Shown piece after piece: positions 1 through 6,162 of a stretch of 35,341 nt of DNA. The stretch is from a virus. The notes beneath the pieces were generated by a model. That model was given only the letters and a program-made list of their open reading frames with translations. It was not told the origin of the DNA and did no database searches. Within the stretch, counting starts at the first letter, position 1. Every line of letters begins with the position of its first letter. The translations under genes and the position numbers were made by a program. The stretch is taken from IMG/VR virus record IMGVR_UViG_3300030101_002334, positions 1-35,341 of that record; one strand, written 5' to 3'.

Positions 1-246
1 ATAACATTGCACTGGCGCTGCACAGCAGTTGATGGTGATCACTCTGTAAGCTCATATGGCACGACAAGCCACACGCCCGATCCATCAGATAGCAACTTTA
101 TTGCTTATGACAGCGTTACAGAAGCTAACTGCATTGCATGGGCGCAAGCACAGGTAGACAAGGATGCAACGGAAGCAAATCTAAAGGTAGGCATAGATAA
201 TCTTAAAAACCCACCCACGAAAAGCGGAGTTCCTTGGGCTGCATAA
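1..246 (+). CDS. DUF7936-like small phage protein, 5' end missing
   Basis: The reading frame is already open at base 1, so the true start lies outside the window; an internal TTG at 7 is not a convincing start. The visible 81 residues contain HWRCTAVDGDHS, YGT, a Y-x-x-VTEAN-x-IAW segment and a C-terminal NPP...GVPWAA. This pattern matches a small family (DUF7936 as I remember it) found in many marine and enterobacterial podophages and siphophages, usually just after tail-fibre genes. Its function is unknown. The TAA at 244 is followed by the next gene after 23 bases. Confidence 0.7.
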   Translation: MTLHWRCTAVDGDHSVSSYGTTSHTPDPSDSNFIAYDSVTEANCIAWAQAQVDKDATEANLKVGIDNLKNPPTKSGVPWAA

Positions 247-269
247 CTTTAACCTAGAAGGAGATCACG

Positions 270-497
270 ATGGTAGAGAAACAAACAAAATCCATCAAGA
301 TTAACGATAAAGAATACGCTGAAGATCAGCTAAATGATCAGCAAATCACTATGATTAATCATGTGCATGATCTGGATAGAAAAATAAGGTCTGCTCAGTT
401 TAGTTTAGATCAAATGACGGTTGGCCGTGAGGCGTTTGTAAAAATGCTCACTGGTTCATTAGAAAACGATGCTGAAGTCATTGGGGCAGCAGAGTAA
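270..497 (+). CDS. DUF6447-like small phage protein
   Basis: 75 residues. The start is set by a strong Shine-Dalgarno sequence (AGAAGGAGA) about 5 bases before the ATG. The protein has the form KINDKEY...LNDQQITMINHV, then a helical stretch with RKIRSAQFSLDQMTVGREAFVKML. I recognise this as the DUF6447 type found next to tail-fibre and lysis genes in many phages. It should form one long helix with heptad-like leucine/isoleucine spacing. Function unknown. Its stop overlaps the next start (TAATG). Confidence 0.7.
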   Translation: MVEKQTKSIKINDKEYAEDQLNDQQITMINHVHDLDRKIRSAQFSLDQMTVGREAFVKMLTGSLENDAEVIGAAE

Positions 498-676
498 TGC
501 AAAAACGCACTGCAAGCGAAGCTCACGAACGCATAGACGAACTAAGCGAGCGTGTGATTAAACTTGAAGTCATGACCACAGAAGTGTTGAAGCGATTAGC
601 GCGGCTTGAAACAATTGTTATTGGTAGCGCAGGGGCGATCATAATGCTCCTGCTGGCAGGGATGTACAGCGCTTAA
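497..676 (+). CDS. Small coiled-coil plus one-TM protein (XhlA-like)
   Basis: 59 residues, starting at the ATG that overlaps the previous TAA by one base. Residues 5-38 form a charged helix (HERIDELSERVIKLEVMTTE, then VLKRLARLETIV) with coiled-coil spacing. Residues 39-57 (IGSAGAIIMLLLAGMY) form a single membrane segment. This architecture matches haemolysin XhlA-type phage proteins, which attach to the inner membrane and assist lysis. The position at the head of a lysis cassette fits. The exact family is inferred from layout, not from a diagnostic motif. Confidence 0.7.
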   Translation: MQKRTASEAHERIDELSERVIKLEVMTTEVLKRLARLETIVIGSAGAIIMLLLAGMYSA

Positions 677-697
677 TCAAACATTGAGGGATGCGAA

Positions 698-1153
698 ATG
701 TTGGCGGAGCTTGCGATGTTCAACGCTGGTTTTGCTGTTCTCAAGCAAACCGTAATGAACGGAAAAGACATAACAGAGGCACTTGGTTCTCTCTCAAATA
801 TGGTTGGCGCGGAAGAAGATTTACGGGCAGCAGGCAATCGTAAAAAGAAAAGCGTGTGGAGTAAACTAGCAGGTAAAAATTCGGACGATTTTGAAGAGTT
901 TATTAGCCTCCATCAGATTAAGGAACGTCGAAAAGAGCTTGAATCTATGGTGCGCTTATATGCCAGTTTTAGTTGGGACGATTACTTGGCCTTTGAGGGC
1001 AAGATGCGGCGAAAACGAAAACGAGAAGCAGAAGAAAGAGAGCGCATGATTGCCCGTCAAATTAGATATTTCACAATTGGGGCAGCGTTTGTCTTGAGCG
1101 CTGTGGGGTTTTATCTGCTCTTTGCTTTCACAAACTTTTTAAAGGAACTTTAA
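698..1153 (+). CDS. Phage protein with C-terminal membrane anchor
   Basis: 151 residues. The N-terminal part is helical (MLAELAMFNAGFAVLKQTVMNGKDITEAL). A basic middle follows (NRKKKSVWSKLAGKNSDDFEEFISLHQIKE), then a highly charged helix (GKMRRKRKREAEERERM), and the protein ends in one membrane helix near residues 126-147 (IGAAFVLSAVGFYLLFAFTNFL). It would lie in the inner membrane with the bulk in the cytoplasm. It sits among lysis genes and abuts the next start directly. I have seen similar proteins in marine podophage lysis cassettes but know no function; a spanin or holin accessory role is speculation. Confidence 0.7.
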   Translation: MLAELAMFNAGFAVLKQTVMNGKDITEALGSLSNMVGAEEDLRAAGNRKKKSVWSKLAGKNSDDFEEFISLHQIKERRKELESMVRLYASFSWDDYLAFEGKMRRKRKREAEERERMIARQIRYFTIGAAFVLSAVGFYLLFAFTNFLKEL

Positions 1154-1378
1154 ATGGTACAAATCACTGCACAATATCTTGATAGCCTCAAGCTGCTTCC
1201 GCGCTTGGCGTTCTTAGCGCAGATCGTTTTGACTTGGAAGGTTTGTTTATGGTTTATGACTTTGCCAGATCCAACAACGCAACAGAGCGCGTTTGTCTCG
1301 CTCGTCACTGCGATGCTTTCAGCATCCTTCGCGCTCTGGCTAGGCAAAGAAGCTAAAACTGACAGAGGCTCGAAATGA
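1154..1378 (+). CDS. Small two-TM membrane protein, possible holin accessory
   Basis: 74 residues, starting immediately after the preceding TAA. Two hydrophobic segments are visible, near residues 15-36 (LPRLAFLAQIVLTWKVCLWFM) and 44-63 (SAFVSLVTAMLSASFALWLG), joined by a short loop with DPTTQQ. The C terminus is charged (KEAKTDRGSK). The two-helix layout in a lysis cassette suggests a class II holin or antiholin, but a clear 3TM holin lies downstream, so the role is uncertain. It overlaps the next gene by ATGA. Confidence 0.65.
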   Translation: MVQITAQYLDSLKLLPRLAFLAQIVLTWKVCLWFMTLPDPTTQQSAFVSLVTAMLSASFALWLGKEAKTDRGSK

Positions 1379-1647
1379 GTTGGTTTTTGCGTTTTTGCTC
1401 GTCGTTTTTATCGACGGTCAACAGATTGATATGGGGGGCGTGGCAGCGTTTCGTGACATTCATAGGTGCGCTTATTTCGCCTCTGAGATCGAAAAAACAG
1501 GCCACATCTACACCCACAAAAACTACTACAGAGACAGCAAAATCCAAGCGCACTGCCAGCCAAAGTTCTTCCCCAAAGAAACAAAGTTCTGGGACTAAAC
1601 GAGGAAGGCCAAAGGGGTCAAAAAACAAAGCGAGTAAAAAGAAATGA
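1375..1647 (+). CDS. Small basic protein with hydrophobic N terminus and AT-hook-like tail
   Basis: 90 residues. Residues 1-37 are hydrophobic and Trp/Phe-rich (MSWFLRFCSSFL, LIWGAWQRFVTFIGALISPL). The rest is Thr/Ser/Lys-rich and low in complexity, ending in GTKRGRPKGSKNKASKKK. The GRP core resembles an AT-hook, but a Lys-rich cytoplasmic tail on a membrane-anchored protein would look the same. Coupled to both neighbours by 4-base ATGA overlaps. Function unknown. Confidence 0.6.
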   Translation: MSWFLRFCSSFLSTVNRLIWGAWQRFVTFIGALISPLRSKKQATSTPTKTTTETAKSKRTASQSSSPKKQSSGTKRGRPKGSKNKASKKK

Positions 1648-2102
1648 TTACATTGTTGGGAAGCCTGTTAGGCTTCGGCACTTCTTTTCTGCCCGAAGTT
1701 CTTAATTACTTTAAAGCAAACCAAGACCACAAGCATGAGCTTGAACGGGCGCAGCTTGAAATGGACCTAATGTCCAAACGTGCTGAGTTGAAATTAAGCA
1801 TCATGGATAAAGAGGCCGACATTAAAGAAACAGAAGGACTTTACAGGCATGATAGCATTGATGCAGGGGGCTTTATTAACGCATTACGAGGTTCTGTCCG
1901 TCCTGTCATTACTTACTGTTTTTTTGCTCTTTTCGTTTCCATCAAGGTAACTGCGCTTCTCGCTCTGCTTGACGTTGGACATGATCTTGGTCGCGCCCTT
2001 AGTCTAATCTGGGATGACGCAACGGCTGGTTTGTTCGCCGCTATTATGTCGTTCTGGTTTGGAAATCGTGCGGTCAGCAAGTACATGCGAGCAAAAGCGT
2101 GA
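1644..2102 (+). CDS. 3TM holin (GTA_holin_3TM family)
   Basis: 152 residues. A hydrophobic N terminus (ITLLGSLLGFGTSFLPEVLNYF) is followed by a charged coiled-coil helix (residues about 27-65: HKHELERAQLEMDLMSKRAE onward). Two further hydrophobic segments follow: PVITYCFFALFVSIKVTALLAL and the C-terminal TAGLFAAIMSFWFGNRAVSKY. This matches the 'holin of 3TMs, for gene-transfer release' family (PF11351), common in alphaproteobacterial phages and gene transfer agents. It should form the inner-membrane holes that release the endolysin encoded at 2357. Starts in an ATGA overlap and ends in TGATG with the next gene. Confidence 0.85.
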   Translation: MITLLGSLLGFGTSFLPEVLNYFKANQDHKHELERAQLEMDLMSKRAELKLSIMDKEADIKETEGLYRHDSIDAGGFINALRGSVRPVITYCFFALFVSIKVTALLALLDVGHDLGRALSLIWDDATAGLFAAIMSFWFGNRAVSKYMRAKA

Positions 2103-2197
2103 TGGAAATGTGGCAGTGGGTCATGCTGTTTGGTGCGGTCAGCTTAAACACAATCGTCAATGTTTGGCGTCTGTATCTGGAAATGAAAAGGATTTAA
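2102..2197 (+). CDS. 31-residue membrane peptide
   Basis: A very short frame starting at the ATG that overlaps the holin stop (TGATG). It encodes MEMWQWVMLFGAVSLNTIVN and then VWRLYLEMKRI: one hydrophobic helix followed by a basic tail. The tight coupling between holin and endolysin genes and the plausible membrane topology support a real gene, perhaps a holin regulator. Small peptides at this spot are common but poorly annotated. Confidence 0.55.
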   Translation: MEMWQWVMLFGAVSLNTIVNVWRLYLEMKRI

Positions 2198-2198
2198 A

Positions 2199-2360
2199 AT
2201 GGCTAAGACAAAAAAGCTGACGAAAAGACAAGAAGCTGCGCTTGAGAGGCACAGAGAGCATCACACAGCTAAGCACATGGCGTCTATGCGGCGCGATATG
2301 AGAGCAGGAAAGACTTTTACCGAAGCACACAAGTTAGCCATGAAAAAGGTAGGGCGATGA
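2199..2360 (+). CDS. Small basic conserved phage protein
   Basis: 53 residues: MAKTKKLTKRQEAALERHRE, then a His-rich piece (HHTAKHMASMRRDMRAG) and KTFTEAHKLAMKKVGR. I recognise this short Lys/His/Arg-rich protein from endolysin neighbourhoods of marine alphaproteobacterial and T7-like phages, where it has no assigned function. It starts one base after the preceding stop and overlaps the endolysin by ATGA. Too short to appear in most ORF calls. Confidence 0.7.
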   Translation: MAKTKKLTKRQEAALERHREHHTAKHMASMRRDMRAGKTFTEAHKLAMKKVGR

Positions 2361-2974
2361 GCAAGGCGATGGAAAGGCTGCAAGAGAAAATCGGCAGCAC
2401 ACCAGATGGCGCTTTTGGGCCAAACACAGCGCGAGCGATAGCAAAGTTTTATGAGCTTACCCGAGAACGTGGGGCGCACTTGTTGGGTCAGGCCGCGCAC
2501 GAAAGCGCTAATTTCACGCTTACGAAAGAAAATCTAAATTATTCTGTGGCTTCGATGATGCGCGTTTGGCCGAGCCGCTTTCCAACAAAGGACAGCGCAG
2601 AGCCATACGCTCGCAATCCAAAAGCGCTTGCTGAGAAAGTTTACTTTGACCGCATGGGAAATGACACAAAGGAAAAAGCGTCTCTATACATAGGCAGAGG
2701 TTTTTTACAGTTGACGGGATTTAGAAACCATAAAAGCTTTGCGGCTGATATGGCGCTTCCAGAAGTACTTGAAGACCCGTCTTTGCTGGAAACAGAATAT
2801 GCCTTCGAGACAGCGCTGTGGTTTTTCAAGCGAAACGATTTGTTTAAAATCGCAGATGATGGCGTGAACGACGAGACGATCAAAAAAATTACAAAGCGCG
2901 TAAATGGCGGTTATCATGGACTAGAAGACAGAATTGATAAAACCAAAAAGATTTTTAATTACCTAAAAACATAA
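2357..2974 (+). CDS. GH19-family endolysin (muramidase/chitinase-like)
   Basis: 205 residues, cutting peptidoglycan at the end of infection. Residues 14-32 (TPDGAFGPNTARAIAKFYE) resemble one peptidoglycan-binding repeat. The rest is a GH19 lysozyme/chitinase fold: AHES (Glu49, likely catalytic acid), KENLNYS (Glu58, likely second carboxylate), YIGRGFLQLTG (111-121), and RVNGGYHGLEDR near 181-192. There is no signal peptide, so access to the wall should depend on the holin at 1644. Length and motif order are normal for phage GH19 endolysins. It is the last gene of the cassette, before the attP region. Confidence 0.92.
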   Translation: MSKAMERLQEKIGSTPDGAFGPNTARAIAKFYELTRERGAHLLGQAAHESANFTLTKENLNYSVASMMRVWPSRFPTKDSAEPYARNPKALAEKVYFDRMGNDTKEKASLYIGRGFLQLTGFRNHKSFAADMALPEVLEDPSLLETEYAFETALWFFKRNDLFKIADDGVNDETIKKITKRVNGGYHGLEDRIDKTKKIFNYLKT

Positions 2975-3038
2975 CACCGACACACAAGCCTTCCTAAAGA
3001 CTTAGTGACAATCACAAGACAGTCACTTAAAAATACTC

Positions 3039-3067
3039 TTGACATGCCATACGTGCGCCTGTAGCTA
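3039..3067 (+). promoter_or_regulatory. Candidate promoter reading towards the integrase
   Basis: CTTGACA at 3038-3044 is a perfect -35 for alphaproteobacterial housekeeping sigma. After 17 bases a poor -10 (TAGCTA) is seen at 3062-3067, overlapping a TATGCA half-site (3066-3071) like those in the repressor operators. It would drive the 3317 gene and integrase across the attP core. Confidence 0.35.
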
Positions 3068-3090
3068 TGCAATTGTAAATAAAAGATAAA

Positions 3091-3140
3091 TGGCGGCCCC
3101 TGAAGGACTCGAACCCTCAACCTGCCGATTAGAAGTCGGC
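3091..3140 (-). other. attP core: 3' half of tRNA-Arg(TCT)
   Basis: Read on the minus strand this is the 3' half of a tRNA. It has an anticodon stem GCCGA, loop CTTCTAA (anticodon TCT) and TCGGC, then variable loop AGGTT, T-arm GAGGG-TTCGAGT-CCTTC, acceptor strand AGGGGCC, discriminator G and CCA. The sequence beyond 3140 cannot form a D-arm or 5' acceptor strand, so this is not a complete tRNA gene. A tRNA 3' fragment about 370 bases from a tyrosine integrase is the typical form of an attP core, where integration restores the host tRNA. Confidence 0.85.
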
Positions 3141-3158
3141 TACCTGAATATACAGGTA
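3141..3158. repeat. Inverted repeat at the attP core edge
   Basis: TACCTG-AATATA-CAGGTA, perfectly symmetric and starting directly where tRNA identity ends. Possible integrase or excisionase binding site. Confidence 0.5.
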
Positions 3159-3316
3159 AAATACCTCTAATAATTTATTCAATGTTTACAATAACATAAG
3201 TGGCAAAAAATCAAGTTTTAGGTCACATGAGCAGCAAGATGGGCGTGCAAAAACGACACATCCAGCCATCACAAGGAGAATAAAAACCTGCCGATGGGCA
3301 TAAAAAGAGGTTGAAA

Positions 3317-3625
3317 ATGAATACGAAAGTGAATATCACGGAAACAGGAATGAAGCTGATACAAGACCTAACAGAGCTTAGAAAAGCGTTTTATGCGATT
3401 GGTCAGCACGAACACAAAATGCCTACAGAGGCATATGATGCAATGGTAAACGGATTTCACACAGTCTTTCGCGGCCTGGAAAGCGAAATCATAGAGGAAA
3501 TTTTTGATGCAAATTCTTGGGAGCCATATAGAACTTTACACCCATTACTGCCCAAATCGGGGCTGGCAAGTAAGGTGGACGGAGAAAGGAAAGCTGAAAC
3601 GCCGCAAAGTTCCAAAGGGCATTGA
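3317..3625 (+). CDS. Unknown small protein overlapping the integrase start
   Basis: 102 residues from the ATG at 3317, which has an AGAGG Shine-Dalgarno at 3306-3310; a TTG at 3311 is less likely. The protein is mostly helical (MNTKVNITETGMKLIQDLTE, LRKAFYAIGQHEHKMPTEAY). The last 40 residues run in another frame inside the integrase gene and look less structured (KSGLASKVDGERKAETPQSS). No family recognised. Position before the integrase would suit an excisionase or accessory factor, but no HTH is evident. Confidence 0.5.
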   Translation: MNTKVNITETGMKLIQDLTELRKAFYAIGQHEHKMPTEAYDAMVNGFHTVFRGLESEIIEEIFDANSWEPYRTLHPLLPKSGLASKVDGERKAETPQSSKGH

Positions 3626-4607
3626 TCCAGAGCATTACAAACAACAGCTTAGAATAGAGCTTCACGGGGGGCGTATAGTCTCCCGTGGAAATCGGTTTGA
3701 CGTGCTTGTTGAGATGTATTTCAGCGCTGAGCTAGAGCGCATGCTTGCAGACGGTGAAATACGTCAAAAGCGCAAGAAGTATATCGAAAGCAATCTTAAA
3801 AAGTACATCATACCGTTTTTCGGAGCCATGCAAGCCCCAGACATAACCGCAAGAGAAATAGGTGAGTTTCAGCTAGAACTCAAGCACACGCACGATTTGT
3901 CAGGACAAACCATTGCGCCCATCGTGTCGCTTGTGTTTCGCATCATCAATCTTGTGTATCTCAAAAGCAAAATCGCAAACTGGACGTTGCCGAGCAAAGA
4001 GCATGTGCAAACCATGCGGCACAGTAAAAAGCGCGAGAAAGTTACCCCAGACCGCGCAGAAACGCTTGCGGTGTTGCTTGAGCTTGAAACAGTGCGCGAT
4101 AGGCTGATCTACAACTTCGCAGCAGAATGTGGCATGCGTATTAGCGAGGTGCTTGGACTTGCCTGGGGTGACATCGAGCGCGACGTTGTGAGCGTAAAAA
4201 GAAGCGTCGTTGATGGCAAGGATAATCAAACAACCAAGACGCATGACAGCCAGCGCAGCATTCGTATCAGCAAAAGCCAGAGGGCGCTGCTGAGCGAATA
4301 CAAGCTCTCCTGCGAGGCGACAGATAACGACAAGTATATTTTCACAACCAAGCATGGCAGACTTCTCAACAGCGCAGACGTGCTTAAACAAGTGCTATAC
4401 AAGGCACAACGAAAGGCAGGCACACGCAAGTGGGGCTTTCACGCATTGCGCAGATTTTACATCAACGAGCTTGCAGAACGTCAACTGATGAAAGAGCATA
4501 TCCAGAAGCTTGCAGGGCATCGCCTAGGCAGCGCTGTGACTGACAAGTATTATCGCGACGTGCGCAGTGAGCTTGTCTTGGGCGATGCGTATGTGGTGGA
4601 GCTATAG
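3507..4607 (+). CDS. int: Tyrosine-family phage integrase
   Basis: 366 residues from the ATG at 3507. The N terminus (about 1-55) looks like an arm-binding domain, with THYCPNRGWQVRWTEKGK. The SAM-like core-binding domain follows (about 63-165). The catalytic domain carries the Arg I box ECGMRISEVLGL (Arg about 211), HALRRF (HxxR, about 312-315), LAGHRLG (His about 338) and the nucleophile in TDKYYRDV (Tyr about 348-349). The set is complete, so the enzyme should be active and recombine the tRNA-Arg attP at 3091 with the host attB. It overlaps the upstream small gene by 119 bases and ends in an intrinsic terminator shared with the repressor 3' end. Confidence 0.93.
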   Translation: MQILGSHIELYTHYCPNRGWQVRWTEKGKLKRRKVPKGIDPEHYKQQLRIELHGGRIVSRGNRFDVLVEMYFSAELERMLADGEIRQKRKKYIESNLKKYIIPFFGAMQAPDITAREIGEFQLELKHTHDLSGQTIAPIVSLVFRIINLVYLKSKIANWTLPSKEHVQTMRHSKKREKVTPDRAETLAVLLELETVRDRLIYNFAAECGMRISEVLGLAWGDIERDVVSVKRSVVDGKDNQTTKTHDSQRSIRISKSQRALLSEYKLSCEATDNDKYIFTTKHGRLLNSADVLKQVLYKAQRKAGTRKWGFHALRRFYINELAERQLMKEHIQKLAGHRLGSAVTDKYYRDVRSELVLGDAYVVEL

Positions 4608-4613
4608 GGCGCA

Positions 4614-4645
4614 ATAGGGGCGCTTAGCCCCTATGCTTTTTCATG
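4614..4645 (+). terminator. Intrinsic terminator after the integrase
   Basis: Stem ATAGGGGC (4614-4621), loop GCTTA (4622-4626), GCCCCTAT (4627-4634), then GCTTTTTC. The 8-bp GC-rich stem with T-tract terminates rightward transcription. It overlaps the stop codon region of the convergent repressor gene. Confidence 0.75.
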
Positions 4646-5283
4646 CCGACAATCACATGTGTCGCGTATAGGTCAGTTTTTTGAAACTTGACCGTCTTAC
4701 CTGACTGTAAATCTTTTACGCACATCTCGTTAGTTTCGCCACAAGTTTGACAAACCTGTCTGACCATTCCGACAAGGTGCTTTTCAACACTAAAAAGAAT
4801 TACTACATCATCGTTGACCTGCGGCGTTAACTGTGGATCAACAAAGAGCGTGTCGCCCTGATTGTAGCGAGGTGACATTGCTTCTGTGTAGGTCTGAATG
4901 GCATATGCTTTGTCGGAGTAATCTAAAAAGCTTGGCTTTTTAATTTGTTGTTGAGTTCCCTCTGGTCGTATTACCACGCCTTCGCCGTGGCTGAACTTTA
5001 TGTCCATGTTCTGCTTCTCCACGTAAAGAGGAATGAACACAGCGCCTGCGGTCTGTGTAAAGCTTGAGAAGGCTGTTTCTGCGCGTTGCTCAACTTCATC
5101 AGTGATTTCGTCAATAGTGCAACCTAAAGCTTCAGCAATTCGAACCAGCTTTCCGTAGCTGGGTCGCAGCACCTCTCCTTTTTCATATTTTGATAGCTGT
5201 GACTGGCTTACTCCTGATAAGTCGGCTAATTCAACCTGTGATATTCGTTTTAGTGTGCGTACGCGGTGAATATTTGTATGCAT
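4624..5283 (-). CDS. CI-like repressor, XRE HTH plus inactive S24 domain
   Basis: 219 residues. Residues 5-60 form an XRE/Cro-CI helix-turn-helix (SQVELADLSGVSQSQLSKYE). Residues about 80-215 have a LexA/CI S24 fold, with FLDYSDKAYAIQTYTEAMSP, NQGDTLFVDP and ...VIVGMKK. In active members the Ser lies in G-D-S-M-x-P; here the segment is T-E-A-M-S-P (Ala135). The Lys that normally follows in V-K-R is Arg175 (MVRQV). Both dyad residues are therefore absent and RecA-stimulated self-cleavage is not expected. A CQTCGE pair (178-182) is unusual. It is transcribed leftward from the operator region and divergent from the Cro-like gene, as in lambdoid phages. Confidence 0.88.
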   Translation of the reverse strand: MHTNIHRVRTLKRISQVELADLSGVSQSQLSKYEKGEVLRPSYGKLVRIAEALGCTIDEITDEVEQRAETAFSSFTQTAGAVFIPLYVEKQNMDIKFSHGEGVVIRPEGTQQQIKKPSFLDYSDKAYAIQTYTEAMSPRYNQGDTLFVDPQLTPQVNDDVVILFSVEKHLVGMVRQVCQTCGETNEMCVKDLQSGKTVKFQKTDLYATHVIVGMKKHRG

Positions 5284-5465
5284 TGTTTTTCTTTCTACCT
5301 ATCCGTAACTCAATTTCCTATATGCACATTTGCATGGGGTCAAGCATAAATTGCAAACAAAACTGCTTTTTACATTTATGCAAGATTGATTATTCATAAA
5401 TGACTTGACGCAGGTAAAAATTTCATTTAGCGTCAGCAGCACCAATAAAAACAATAGAGCAAATC
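5284..5465. promoter_or_regulatory. Repressor/Cro divergent control region
   Basis: 182 AT-rich bases between divergent regulators. Leftward: -35 TTGACC (plus-strand GGTCAA 5338-5343) and -10-like TATAGG (5317-5322), spacing 15. Rightward: CTTGACG at 5404-5410 is a good -35 without a clear -10. TTGCAA at 5351 with TTTATG at 5375 is a weaker pair. Half-sites AGCATAAA (5343-5350) and TTTATGCA (5375-5382) face each other. Confidence 0.65.
5321..5336. promoter_or_regulatory. Repressor operator candidate O1
   Basis: TATGCACATTTGCATG, a near-perfect inverted repeat lying between the -35 and -10 of the leftward repressor promoter. It differs at two positions from the 16-base element at 13144. Placement suggests autoregulation. 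Confidence 0.6.
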
Positions 5466-5699
5466 ATGCAGCTATATGAATTTTTAGCGGCGGCAGAGGT
5501 GAGTCAAACCACTTTTGCCGACAGAATAGGCGTATCCCAGCCTACGCTGAGTCGGTATTTGACAGGTAAAACGCTTCCAAGCGTAGTTATCGGCGCACGC
5601 ATAGAAAAAGCAACGCTAGGTAAAGTACCTTGCAGCGTCTGGGAAACATTCGACAAAGATCACGCTGAAGCGCTGGCAAGGCTGGTGGAAGATGCCTGA
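5466..5699 (+). CDS. Cro-like helix-turn-helix regulator
   Basis: 77 residues. Residues about 4-45 form a compact HTH: LYEFLAAAEVSQTTFADRIG followed by VSQPTLSRYLTGKTLPS. The C-terminal tail (FDKDHAEALARLVEDA) is acidic and helical, perhaps for dimerisation. First gene of the rightward early operon, divergent from the CI-like repressor, hence the Cro assignment by position. The ribosome site is weak (TAGAGC). It overlaps the next start by 8 bases. Confidence 0.82.
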   Translation: MQLYEFLAAAEVSQTTFADRIGVSQPTLSRYLTGKTLPSVVIGARIEKATLGKVPCSVWETFDKDHAEALARLVEDA

Positions 5700-6162
5700 A
5701 ACTTATGCAGGTATAGACCCTGGATATCGGCAAGGCGGCGTTGCTTTGGCACAAGGTAGCTGGTCAGAAGTGCATGACCTGCCAGTGTTCACAGACCAAG
5801 GTGTAGATTGCGTTGGGCTTGTCGATATTCTGAGAAGTGTTCCAATCAGCCTCTGCGTGATCGAAAAGCAAAGCAGCAGACCCAAGCAAGGCGTAGCAAG
5901 CGCGTTTAAAATTGGCATGGCATATGGACAAATCCTATCGTGCTTATCTGTTACAAAGGTTCCATACCGCATCATTACTCCCAGCAAGTGGAAAAACGCA
6001 TTTAACGTACCTCAAGATAAAGATGGGGCGCGGCGACTAGCAATGCAGCTTTACCCGAAACAACAAGAACATCTCTCAAGAAAAAAAGACGAACATCGCG
6101 CTGAAGCCTTGCTGATGGCGGCATACGCAGAAGGGTTAGCCAATGCCATACAGAAAATGTGA
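5692..6162 (+). CDS. RuvC-like Holliday junction resolvase
   Basis: 156 residues with the RuvC/RNase H-fold acidic set: Asp9 in YAGIDPGYRQGG, Glu58 in CVIEKQ, and the C-terminal cluster KKDEHRAEALLMA (Asp133, His135, Glu138). Phage members of this family resolve branched DNA before packaging or during recombination. A Shine-Dalgarno (GGTGGAAG) lies inside the end of the Cro-like gene. Adjacent nuclease and SSB genes make a replication/recombination module. Length is typical of phage RuvC-like proteins. Confidence 0.87.
   Translation: MPETYAGIDPGYRQGGVALAQGSWSEVHDLPVFTDQGVDCVGLVDILRSVPISLCVIEKQSSRPKQGVASAFKIGMAYGQILSCLSVTKVPYRIITPSKWKNAFNVPQDKDGARRLAMQLYPKQQEHLSRKKDEHRAEALLMAAYAEGLANAIQKM

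Larger units (their letters stand above)
2975..3316. other. Non-coding attP region (342 bases)
   Basis: No convincing gene. It holds a promoter-like TTGACA box at 3039, a 50-base tRNA-Arg 3' half (3091-3140), an adjoining perfect inverted repeat (3141-3158), AT-rich sequence to about 3200, and the leader of the gene at 3317. A weak 6-bp inverted repeat (AGTGAC 3004-3009 / GTCACT 3022-3027) follows the endolysin but has no T-tract. Confidence 0.7.

Noticed and set aside
3004-3027. Terminator after the endolysin
   Set aside because: Only a 6-bp stem with a 12-base loop and no T-tract.
3091-3160. Complete tRNA gene on the minus strand
   Set aside because: Only the 3' half (anticodon arm to CCA) is present; the sequence on the 5' side cannot form a D-arm or acceptor strand.
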